A DNA stretch of 64,000 bases, from the NCBI RefSeq assembly GCF_002803075.1, contig NZ_NNBK01000001.1:186001-250000 (forward strand), given 5' to 3'. The translations under genes and the position numbers were made by a program. Positions 46,232-53,176 of the stretch are shown here, in pieces. The number at the start of each line of letters is the position of its first letter. The stretch's first letter is position 1. Under the pieces are notes generated by a model. The model saw nothing but the letters and a program-made list of their open reading frames with translations, did no database searches and had not been told where the DNA came from. The stretch comes from Streptomyces sp. CB01373 (GTDB taxonomy: Bacteria; Actinomycetota; Actinomycetes; Streptomycetales; Streptomycetaceae).

Positions 46232-47725
46232 ATGAACCGCACACGTACGAACGACCGCTTCGACCGCTCCCGTCACGGCAGTGCCGACGCCGGAAAGGGC
46301 GGCAGTCGCATGGGCTCGCAGGCACCGCGCCGTTCCGGCGGCCCTGCCCGTTCCGGCGGTCACGGCCGCCGGCCAGCCGCAGCGCAAGGTGAGTTCGCGC
46401 TGCCCAGGACGATCACCCCCGCGCTGCCCCCCGTTGAGGGCTTCGCCGATCTCGACATGCCCGAGCACCTGCTCACCGAACTCGGCAAGCAGGGTGTGAC
46501 CGCACCGTTCCCGATCCAGGGAGCGACGCTGCCGAACTCCTTGGCAGGCCGTGACGTGCTGGGCCGCGGGCGCACCGGTTCCGGCAAGACCCTCGCCTTC
46601 GGTCTGGCCCTGCTCGCCCGTACCGCTGGACAGCGTGCTGAACCCCGCCAGCCGCTGGGGCTGATCCTCGTACCGACGCGTGAATTGGCACAGCAGGTGA
46701 CCCACGCGCTCACACCGTACGCCCGTTCCGTCAGGCTGCGGCTGGCCACGGTGGTCGGCGGGATGTCGATCGGCCGGCAGGCCGGCGCGCTGCGCGGCGG
46801 GGCCGAGGTCGTCGTCGCGACGCCCGGACGGCTCAAGGACCTCATCGACCGTGGCGACTGCAGGCTGAACCACGTGGGCATCACGGTGCTGGACGAGGCC
46901 GACCAGATGGCCGACATGGGTTTCATGCCACAGGTCACCGCGTTGCTCGACCAGGTGCGTCCGGAGGGGCAGCGGATGCTGTTCTCCGCCACCTTGGACC
47001 GTAACGTCGACCTGCTGGTTCGCCGCTATCTGACCGATCCCGTCGTGCATACGGTCGACCCGTCGGCCGGTGCGGTCACGACGATGGAGCACCACGTCCT
47101 GCTCGTCCATGGCGCCGACAAGCACGCCGCCACGACCGAGATCGCCGCCCGCGACGGCCGCGTGATCATGTTCCTGGACACCAAGCACGCCGTCGACCGG
47201 CTGACCCAGGACCTGCTCAACAGCGGGGTACGCGCCGCCGCGCTGCACGGCGGCAAGTCGCAGCCGCAACGCACCCGCACGCTGGCGCAGTTCAAGACAG
47301 GGCACGTCACCGTGCTGGTGGCAACCAATGTCGCGGCGCGCGGCATCCACGTCGACAATCTCGACCTGGTCGTCAACGTCGATCCGCCGACCGACCACAA
47401 GGACTACCTCCACCGCGGCGGCCGTACCGCCCGCGCCGGCGAGTCCGGCAGCGTCGTCACGCTCGTCACACCGAAGCAGCGCCGCGGCATGGTCCGCCTC
47501 ATGTCGGACGCCGGAATCAGGCCGCAGACCACCCAGATCCGCTCGGGAGACGAGGCCCTGAGCCGGATCACCGGAGCCCAGGCCCCGTCCGGCATCCCGG
47601 TCGTCATCCCCGCACCGGTGGTCGAACGCCCCAAGCGCAGCGCCTCCTACCGAGGCCGACGCCGCCCCTCTTCGGCGACCCGGCGCGCCCCCGTACGCCA
47701 GCCCGTCCTCGACGCGGTGGCCTAG
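46232..47725 (+). CDS. DEAD-box ATP-dependent RNA helicase
   Basis: A 497-aa RNA helicase. A basic Gly/Arg/Ser-rich N-terminal tail (about 1-55) precedes the core: Q motif FPIQGATLP, Walker A GRTGSGKT, motif Ia PTRELAQQ, motif II VLDEADQM, motif III SATL, and motif VI HRGGRTARAG. A basic C-terminal tail (RPKRSASYRGRRRPS) probably binds RNA. It sits between two cspA genes, fitting cold-induced RNA unwinding. The CBS gene follows after 46 nt. Confidence 0.94.
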   Translation: MNRTRTNDRFDRSRHGSADAGKGGSRMGSQAPRRSGGPARSGGHGRRPAAAQGEFALPRTITPALPPVEGFADLDMPEHLLTELGKQGVTAPFPIQGATLPNSLAGRDVLGRGRTGSGKTLAFGLALLARTAGQRAEPRQPLGLILVPTRELAQQVTHALTPYARSVRLRLATVVGGMSIGRQAGALRGGAEVVVATPGRLKDLIDRGDCRLNHVGITVLDEADQMADMGFMPQVTALLDQVRPEGQRMLFSATLDRNVDLLVRRYLTDPVVHTVDPSAGAVTTMEHHVLLVHGADKHAATTEIAARDGRVIMFLDTKHAVDRLTQDLLNSGVRAAALHGGKSQPQRTRTLAQFKTGHVTVLVATNVAARGIHVDNLDLVVNVDPPTDHKDYLHRGGRTARAGESGSVVTLVTPKQRRGMVRLMSDAGIRPQTTQIRSGDEALSRITGAQAPSGIPVVIPAPVVERPKRSASYRGRRRPSSATRRAPVRQPVLDAVA

Positions 47726-47771
47726 AACCTTCATGATCAGGAAGTTGACCCATCTCTGCAGGAGGTACCTT

Positions 47772-48131
47772 TTGACGCTGATTCAGATGCAGCCCCGCTC
47801 GGCGGACGCCAACCCCGTGCACAGGACGGCGGTGGAGGTCATGGACGCGGCCGGACCGCAGGTCTGTGACGACATGAGCGTCGAGGTGGCGCTGGCCGTC
47901 ATGACCGCCGCGCGCACGGGCCGACTGGTCGTCTGCGATCAGGACGACCAGCGCATCGGCCTGGTGACCCGAACCGACCTCACCGCCGTCCGTGACGGCG
48001 GCGCTCACACGGACCGCGTCCGCCTGCGCGACATCCTCGGCGACCAAGGATCGGCCACCTCACCCGTGACCACGACGGCGAAGCCGAGCACACGATGCGC
48101 TCCCGTCGGCTCGGTGCTCTGCGAGTCGTAG
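47772..48131 (+). CDS. Small CBS-domain protein
   Basis: A 119-aa protein (TTG start at 47772, with AGGAGGT 5 nt upstream; an ATG at 47787 is too far from that site). The segment TAVEVMDAAGPQVCDDMSVEVALAVM, continuing LVVCDQDDQRIGLVTRTDLTAV, is a CBS-type nucleotide-sensing motif; the C-terminal tail is short and unstructured. A single CBS unit would need to dimerise. It lies directly downstream of the RNA helicase and is probably co-transcribed, perhaps tuning it to adenylate levels. This link is speculative. Confidence 0.72.
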   Translation: MTLIQMQPRSADANPVHRTAVEVMDAAGPQVCDDMSVEVALAVMTAARTGRLVVCDQDDQRIGLVTRTDLTAVRDGGAHTDRVRLRDILGDQGSATSPVTTTAKPSTRCAPVGSVLCES

Positions 48132-48225
48132 ACGAGCAAGGCAGCGCCCCGGGCATCCTCGCCCTCTCCCGCTGAAACGCCTCGCCCCTGGTCGGACCGT
48201 TCTTCCCTTCTCCCTGTGAGGCCAC

Positions 48226-48534
48226 ATGCGCTGCGTCATCGCCCGCTTCCCCTTCGAGCTCACCAAGGGCGGAGTGCTGGAATCGATGAAGGGCATCAAG
48301 CCCGAACCGGTCACCGGAGAATCGGTGATCATCGGCCGCCGGCACTACCCCGTCAAGCAAGTCGGCCAAGTCATCACCCGCCAGGACCGCCGTGACTTCA
48401 GCGCCGCCGAAGTCCTCCGGGCCATGACTCGACTCGGCTTCACCTGCCGCGCCCTCCCCGAGGCCGCGCCTTCGGACATCCCCGGCTCGCTGCAGCACGC
48501 CTCCGCGATGCTCGGCACCCCCGTGACGGTCTGA
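48226..48534 (+). CDS. Small conserved protein of unknown function
   Basis: A 102-aa protein opening MRCVIARFPFELTKGGVLES, with GRRHYPVKQVGQVITRQD and an SAAEVLRAMTRLGFTCRAL helix. Similar short proteins, as I recall, occur beside DEAD-box helicases and csp genes in other Streptomyces, which suggests a function in the same RNA/cold module. No catalytic motif or membrane segment was seen. A strong terminator follows, closing the helicase-CBS-102 aa unit. Confidence 0.72.
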   Translation: MRCVIARFPFELTKGGVLESMKGIKPEPVTGESVIIGRRHYPVKQVGQVITRQDRRDFSAAEVLRAMTRLGFTCRALPEAAPSDIPGSLQHASAMLGTPVTV

Positions 48535-48570
48535 CCGGGTAAACAGGCACGAGCCGACATCTGACCAGCA

Positions 48571-48606
48571 GTGTGGGCCCGACCGGTACGCCGGTCGGGC
48601 CCACAC
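48571..48606. terminator. Terminator hairpin
   Basis: A perfect 16-bp stem, GTGTGGGCCCGACCGG (48571-48586) with its complement (48591-48606) and a TACG tetraloop, located 36 nt after the 102-aa gene. Confidence 0.88.
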
Positions 48607-48635
48607 TGCGCGCAGCGGGTTCCCGTCGCCGTCGC

Positions 48636-48911
48636 TCAGTGGTCGGAATAGCTGAAGTCGACCCCGGTCCAGGCGCTGACGTCCTCGATCGCGACCCGGT
48701 ACATCCAGCGCGGGATCCCCAGTGTGCCCTGCAGGATCCGGGCGACATGGAAGTGCGGATGCGTGGGCGGCCCGTCCTTCTTCGCGGGGGAGTCGAAGAC
48801 GGCGGCGAACTCGCCCAAGCGGGCGGAATCCGTCAGCACATCCGACACCCACTGCCTCCGCGTGGCCGCGAGAGCCAGTCGACCGGTGATGACAGCGCCA
48901 CCGGTGACCAC
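48636..48911 (-). pseudogene. Possible remnant of DNA/RNA non-specific endonuclease
   Basis: A 91-codon open frame whose C-terminal part (GIPRWMYRVAIEDVSAWTGVDFSYSDH, described here in pieces: GIPRWMYRV then AIEDVSAWTGVDFS) resembles the end of non-specific endonucleases (typically a VPxxxIxxLTGLDF strand-helix). The DRGH-type catalytic core is missing. There is no convincing start or ribosome site. The fragment lies in a degenerate stretch. A real small gene is possible but less likely. Confidence 0.3.
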
Positions 48912-49029
48912 GGTCAGCGACTCTGATTGCTCTGGTCGGACTCCACCAGGGCGGCGACGTCAACGAGCAGCTCGTCGGGCTGCGACATGAGGCGGACCGC
49001 ATTCGCCGGCCATGCGCGGCGCATGTCGA

Positions 49030-49305
49030 CTGCCGTCGTGGACCGGCCACCTCGATGGCGTCGGGGTGCGCAGTCAGTTGCAGTGCGCAGCGGCCCCCGC
49101 CGTGGTGCAGGGCATTGGTGACGAGCTCGGACACGATCAAGACAACTGTGGCCCCCGCGTCAGGGGCCACGGCCGGCTGCCGCAACCCTTCGAGGAAGGC
49201 TCGTGCCGTATGGCGTACGTCGGCAACGGCCGTTGCGGAACGGACGGCTGCGGCGCCGGCAATCACCGTGATCATCAGGGTGACCCTGGCCTCTGGATCG
49301 GCCAT
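49030..49305 (-). pseudogene. Truncated RsbW-like anti-sigma ATPase gene
   Basis: The frame from ATG 49305 (MADPEARVTLMITVIAG) encodes the N-terminal half of a GHKL ATP-binding protein of the type abundant in Streptomyces, including DVRHTARAFLEGL and the N box LIVSELVTNALHHGG, up to LTAHPDAIEV. The G1 and G2 boxes (DxGxG, GxGL) that should follow are absent, and the frame dissolves into Arg/Ser/Pro-rich noise. Without them ATP cannot be bound, so this is interpreted as a decayed gene. Confidence 0.6.
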
Positions 49306-49660
49306 GCCCTGCCCGTGCCTGCCCAACCCTGTGCCCACCTGCTGCCGTGAGCCCGTGCTTCCACCGCGGCACCCGCGTGCACACTTCCGCGAGCTGCTCG
49401 ATCATCCCGGGATCGTCGAGGGCGGCGCAGACCCTCGTGCCGCGCCCGTCAACGGCCGACCTGCTGGGCGTCACGGCTGGAAGCGTCCGACCCGGTCGGT
49501 GGTGTTCTTCGCGAGACGCAGTGTTGGCCGGATGCCCGCCGACGGTAGCCGCGGCGCAGTCGGCGACGTCACGCTCAGCCCGATGTGCTGCGCTTGAACC
49601 ACCCATGGACCGGTCGAGGCGGATTACCTCATCTTCGAGCGCACGGAAATCTATGCCAGC
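49306..49660. other. Degenerate intergenic stretch
   Basis: Open frames on both strands here (for example one on the minus strand beginning MSTLAGIDFRALEDEV) lack ribosome sites and consistent codon bias. I see no gene that can be supported. The region continues the remnant-rich segment from 48.6 kb. Confidence 0.4.
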
Positions 49661-49739
49661 CAGAGTAGACATTGGGTGGCGGTGTGGTTATGGTTTCTCT
49701 CGTAGCCGAGATCATGCGAGGTCCGGCAGAGATGAACTG

Positions 49740-50226
49740 CCGGGCAGCAATACCGCAGTTGCAGTTCGCAGAACGGTGCGGTGGTGGAGTTCCGAAGCCA
49801 GAGCGGTTGCAGGACGGTGACGGGACTGACGACCGGACCGGGTGGCCCGCAGTGATCAGGGGCCGCCATGAGCAGTACCGCAGTGGCAGTACCCGTAAGT
49901 GAAAGTTCGCAGTACCCAAGTGGCGCTGTTCGAGGCCACCAGCAGGTTGCGGTACCAGCAGTTCGCAGTTTCCGTTAGTGAGTAGTTGGTCAAGAGGGAA
50001 GAACGGAGGAGCCGAGCGCCATCAGGATCGCCCGGGTGGAAGTCCAGGACCCGGGTACCGCAGGACATCGACAGTGAGGTGGTCTCCGGTCAAGCAACCG
50101 CGATCCCCGCGCCCCCGACAGCGTCTCGTTCGGGTCTGCGGAAACAGAGGGCCGGTGCAGTATCAGGGCCGGCAGATGGTGTAGTAGTTCCTTCGGGGCC
50201 CTGGTGCCGGACGGCGCCAGGGCCCC
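49740..50226 (+). ncRNA. Candidate non-coding leader or sRNA with CAGT repeats and terminal hairpin
   Basis: A gene-free region that begins with repeated CAGT units (CCGCAGTTGCAGTTCGCAG near 49754, GCAGTACCGCAGTGGCAGTA near 49871, and more to 49968; about nine CAGT copies). It ends in a 14-bp hairpin, GGGGCCCTGGTGCC (50195-50208) with GGCGCCAGGGCCCC (50213-50226), loop GGAC, one G-U pair. The hairpin is 25 nt before the ATG of the BldC/MerR-like gene. It could be a terminated sRNA or an attenuator leader. The 5' end is unknown. Confidence 0.4.
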
Positions 50227-50251
50227 TCCACGCGTTCCACAGAGAGGTGCA

Positions 50252-50590
50252 ATGACAGCAGACGACACGTTCGGCCGTCTCGATGACGACGATTACCCCG
50301 CCTACACCATGGGCCGGGCCGCCGAGATGCTCGGCACCACGCAGGGCTTCCTTCGCGCCATCGGCGAAGCCCGCCTCATCACCCCACTCCGCTCCGCAGG
50401 CGGCCACCGCCGCTATTCCCGCTACCAACTGCGCATCGCCGCCCGCGCCCGGGAACTCGTCGACCGGGGTACCCCCATCGAGGCTGCCTGCCGGATCGTC
50501 ATCCTCGAAGACCAGCTCGAGGAAGCCCAGCGCCTCAACGCCGAATATCGCCGCGCCGCCGAATCAGCGAACCCAACGGCAGAAGCATGA
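50252..50590 (+). CDS. BldC/MerR-like helix-turn-helix regulator
   Basis: A 112-aa DNA-binding protein. The acidic N-terminus DDTFGRLDDDDYPAYTM is followed by a MerR-type helix-turn-helix (GRAAEMLGTTQGFLRAIGEA) and wing (LITPLRSAGGHRRYSRYQL), then a C-terminal coiled-coil (ILEDQLEEAQRLNAEYRRA). There is no effector domain, as in BldC. GAGAGG precedes the ATG. A very strong hairpin lies between the upstream leader and this start, so expression may be attenuated. Its place between two csp genes suggests a cold- or development-linked role. Confidence 0.87.
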   Translation: MTADDTFGRLDDDDYPAYTMGRAAEMLGTTQGFLRAIGEARLITPLRSAGGHRRYSRYQLRIAARARELVDRGTPIEAACRIVILEDQLEEAQRLNAEYRRAAESANPTAEA

Positions 50591-50787
50591 GATGAGCGTG
50601 CCCGTCAGCGTCGGCGGGCACCGCGCGCACGGTCTCGGTGTGAGGCGTGATGATTTCCTATGGTGACGCGGTGTGCGGACGTGTAGCGTCTGCGTCAGCT
50701 GTCGTGGTTCGGAATTCTCTCCTGCCCCGCGCCTTTGGTGTGGGCGTTTTGCTGTGCTGTGCCGCAGGGACCAGGGCGATCACCTCC

Positions 50788-50810
50788 GCCTCCCACAGGT
50801 AGTGGGAGGC
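50788..50810 (+). promoter_or_regulatory. Hairpin in 5' leader of second cold-shock gene
   Basis: A perfect 9-bp stem, GCCTCCCAC (50788-50796) with GTGGGAGGC (50802-50810), loop AGGTA, ends 24 nt before the ATG at 50835. The ribosome site (GGAAGG) lies downstream of the hairpin. It could modulate translation with temperature. Otherwise 50591-50834 shows no gene. Confidence 0.4.
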
Positions 50811-50834
50811 TTCATCGACTGGAAGGCATAAGAC

Positions 50835-51038
50835 ATGGCAACGGGAACTGTGAAGTGGTTCAACGCGGAGAAGGGCTTCGGCTTCATCGCCCAGGACGGC
50901 GGCGGCCCGGATGTCTTCGCGCACTACTCCGCGATCAACTCGTCGGGCTTCCGTGAGCTCCAGGAGGGCCAGAGCGTGACGTTCGACGTCACCCAGGGCC
51001 AGAAGGGCCCGCAGGCCGAGAACATCAACCTGGCCTGA
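50835..51038 (+). CDS. Cold-shock protein (CspA family), second copy
   Basis: A 67-aa cold-shock domain. It starts [20 protein letters not shown] (RNP1) and continues VFAHYSAI (RNP2). It differs from the copy at 45683 at a limited number of positions, mainly in the C-terminal half ([22 protein letters not shown]). GGAAGG lies 11 nt before the ATG. A terminator follows immediately. The two copies flank the helicase and regulator genes. Confidence 0.96.
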   Translation: MATGTVKWFNAEKGFGFIAQDGGGPDVFAHYSAINSSGFRELQEGQSVTFDVTQGQKGPQAENINLA

Positions 51039-51045
51039 TCTCGCA

Positions 51046-51071
51046 GCCCTGCGCGAGGGATCGCGCAGGGC
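51046..51071 (+). terminator. Terminator of second cold-shock gene
   Basis: A perfect 11-bp stem, GCCCTGCGCGA (51046-51056) with TCGCGCAGGGC (51061-51071), loop GGGA, 7 nt after the stop. Confidence 0.88.
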
Positions 51072-51146
51072 CGCGTCCGGTGGCCGCCGCCCGTGCGAGT
51101 CGAGCCGCCCACCCGGACGAAGGCGCCTGCTCTCGTGCCGGGGGTG

Positions 51147-51196
51147 CACAGGATCAGGGGCCGCGCAGCAATGGCTGCGCGGCCCCTGATCCTGTG
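51147..51196. terminator. Very long perfect inverted repeat (22-bp stem), probable bidirectional terminator
   Basis: The 22-nt arm at 51147-51168 (CACAGGATCAGGGGCCGC...) is perfectly complementary to 51175-51196, with a 6-nt loop CAATGG. It lies between the cold-shock gene and the convergent RNase J gene (stop at 51258). Its stem is longer than other terminators in the window; a mobile palindromic element is an alternative reading. Confidence 0.75.
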
Positions 51197-51257
51197 GAGG
51201 CCGGGGCCGGTGCGACTTCGGTTCGAAACGTCGGGGACCGGGCTGCCGGGCTGCGGC

Positions 51258-52943
51258 TCAGGCGTCGATGATGACGGGGATGATGAGGGGCCGACGGCGG
51301 TGGGTGCGGAACGCCCAGTTCGCCACGGCGCGGGCGACGAGTTGCTCGAGTTGGCGCGCGTCCCCGACACCTTCCTCGGCCGCGGTGGCCAGGGTCTTCT
51401 CGATGACGGGGATGACCGGCTCGAAGGTGGCGTCGTCGTGGACGAAGCCCCGGGCCAGGAAGTCGGGGGCCTCCGCGAGGGCGCCGGTGTCCGCGTCGAC
51501 GATCGCCACCACCGTGACCACGCCTTCGGCGGCGAGGGTGAGGCGGTCCTTGAGGGACGCTTCGGTGGCGCCGCCGACTTCCATGCCGTCCACGTAGACG
51601 TTGCCGGCGGGGACCTTGCCGGTGATGGACGCGCGCCCGTCGACCAGGTCGACGACGACGCCGTCCTCGGCGATGATGACCCGTTCGGGGTCGACACCGG
51701 TACGGATGGCGAGGTCGCCGTTGGCCCGCAGGTGGCGCCATTCGCCGTGCACGGGCATGACGTTGCGGGGCTTGACGATGTTGTAGCAGTAGACGAGTTC
51801 GCCGGCGCTGGCATGCCCGGAGACGTGCACCTTGGCGTTGCCCTTGTGGACCACGTGGGCGCCCCACCGGGTGAGTCCGTTGATCACCCGGTAGATGGCG
51901 TTCTCGTTGCCGGGGATGAGGGAGCTGGCGAGCAGGACGGTGTCGCCCTTGCCGATGCGGATCACGTGGTCGCGGTTGGCCATCCGTGACAGCGCGGCCA
52001 TCGGTTCGCCCTGGGAGCCGGTGCACACCAGAGTGATCTTGTGGTCCGGGAGCTTCTCCAGCTCCTTCGTGCTCACGACCAGACCGGAGGGGACCTTCAG
52101 ATAGCCCAGGTCACGGGCGATGCCCATGTTGCGGACCATCGACCGGCCGACGAAGGCGACCTTGCGGCCGTGCTGGTGGGCGGCGTCCAGGACCTGCTGG
52201 ATGCGGTGCACGTGGCTGGCGAAGCTGGAGACGATGACCCGGCGCGGCGCGGTGCGCATCACCTGCTCGATCGCCGGGTTCAGCTCTCGCTCGGAGGTGG
52301 TGAAGCCGGGTACTTCGGCGTTGGTGGAGTCCGTGAGGAACAGGTCCACGCCCTCCTCGCCGAGGCGGGCGAAGGCGCGCAGATCGGTGATGCGGTCGTC
52401 GAGAGGGAACTGGTCCATCTTGAAGTCGCCGGTGTGCAGCACCATCCCGGCCCGGGTGCGGATCGCGACCGCGAGGCTGTCGGGGATGGAGTGGTTGACC
52501 GCTACGAACTCGCAGTCAAAGGGCCCGAAGCCACGCCGGTCGCCCTCCCGCACCCGCACCGCGCGCGGCCGGATGCCGTGTTCCTTGAGCTTGGCCTCCA
52601 GGAACGCCAGCGTCAGCTTGGAGCCGACGACGGGAATGTCGGACCGCTCACGCAGCAGATACGGCATGCCGCCGATGTGGTCCTCGTGGCCGTGGGTGAG
52701 TACCACGGCCACGACATCGTCCAGCCGGTCCCGGATCGAGGTGAAGTCCGGCAGGATCACGTCCACGCCGGGCTGGGTCTCCTCGGGGAAGAGCACGCCG
52801 CAGTCGACGATGAGCAGTTTGCCTGCGTGCTCGAAGACGGTCATGTTGCGGCCGATCTCACCCAGGCCGCCCAGGGCGATGACCCGCAGCCCTCCTTCGG
52901 GAAGAGGCGGGGCGGCTTTCAGCTCGGGGTGTGGATGACTCAT
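51258..52943 (-). CDS. rnj: Ribonuclease J
   Basis: A 561-aa metallo-beta-lactamase/beta-CASP ribonuclease with endo- and 5'-3' exonuclease activity. The metal motif is VLTHGHEDHIGGMP, further ligands are NHSIPDS and HTGDFK, and beta-CASP motifs are SSFASHVHR and VHVSGHASAGEL. Length equals that of the usual Streptomyces RNase J. It is not beside dapA or ftsK, where the housekeeping copy normally sits, so it may be a second paralogue. An IS110 scrap ends up 43 bp upstream of its start. Confidence 0.94.
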   Translation of the reverse strand: MSHPHPELKAAPPLPEGGLRVIALGGLGEIGRNMTVFEHAGKLLIVDCGVLFPEETQPGVDVILPDFTSIRDRLDDVVAVVLTHGHEDHIGGMPYLLRERSDIPVVGSKLTLAFLEAKLKEHGIRPRAVRVREGDRRGFGPFDCEFVAVNHSIPDSLAVAIRTRAGMVLHTGDFKMDQFPLDDRITDLRAFARLGEEGVDLFLTDSTNAEVPGFTTSERELNPAIEQVMRTAPRRVIVSSFASHVHRIQQVLDAAHQHGRKVAFVGRSMVRNMGIARDLGYLKVPSGLVVSTKELEKLPDHKITLVCTGSQGEPMAALSRMANRDHVIRIGKGDTVLLASSLIPGNENAIYRVINGLTRWGAHVVHKGNAKVHVSGHASAGELVYCYNIVKPRNVMPVHGEWRHLRANGDLAIRTGVDPERVIIAEDGVVVDLVDGRASITGKVPAGNVYVDGMEVGGATEASLKDRLTLAAEGVVTVVAIVDADTGALAEAPDFLARGFVHDDATFEPVIPVIEKTLATAAEEGVGDARQLEQLVARAVANWAFRTHRRRPLIIPVIIDA

Positions 52944-52985
52944 ACCCTGACGGTACCTGGAGAGCGGGACGGCGTGATCCACCAG

Positions 52986-53072
52986 GACTTCGACGGCCGC
53001 CTCGCCCGGCTCGTGGAACGCCACGCTCCGCAGCTGCTCACGGTGGTGGGCATCGGTCCGGACACGGCGTCA
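52986..53072 (+). mobile_element. Remnant of an IS110-family transposase
   Basis: A 29-codon fragment reading DFDGRLARLVERHAPQLL then TVVGIGPDTAS matches the start of the C-terminal (transposase_20) region of IS110 transposases, where LxGVGPDTAA is a hallmark. Nothing else of the element is recognisable; the frame loses similarity right after. It lies in the 233-bp gap between the divergent RNase J and PcaD-PcaC genes. Confidence 0.6.
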
Positions 53073-53176
53073 TTGCCTCGAACGCTACGCTGCCCGGGAG
53101 GTCGCCCACCTGGTCGGGCCCACACAGCCATAACCCCGGCATGGGGGAAGTCGTGAGAGATGAGAGGGTCTGACGG

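Noticed and set aside
49160..49672. A 170-codon minus-strand frame starting MSTLAGIDFRALEDEV
   Set aside because: No ribosome site, no consistent codon bias, no recognisable family; it overlaps the decayed ATPase in another frame.
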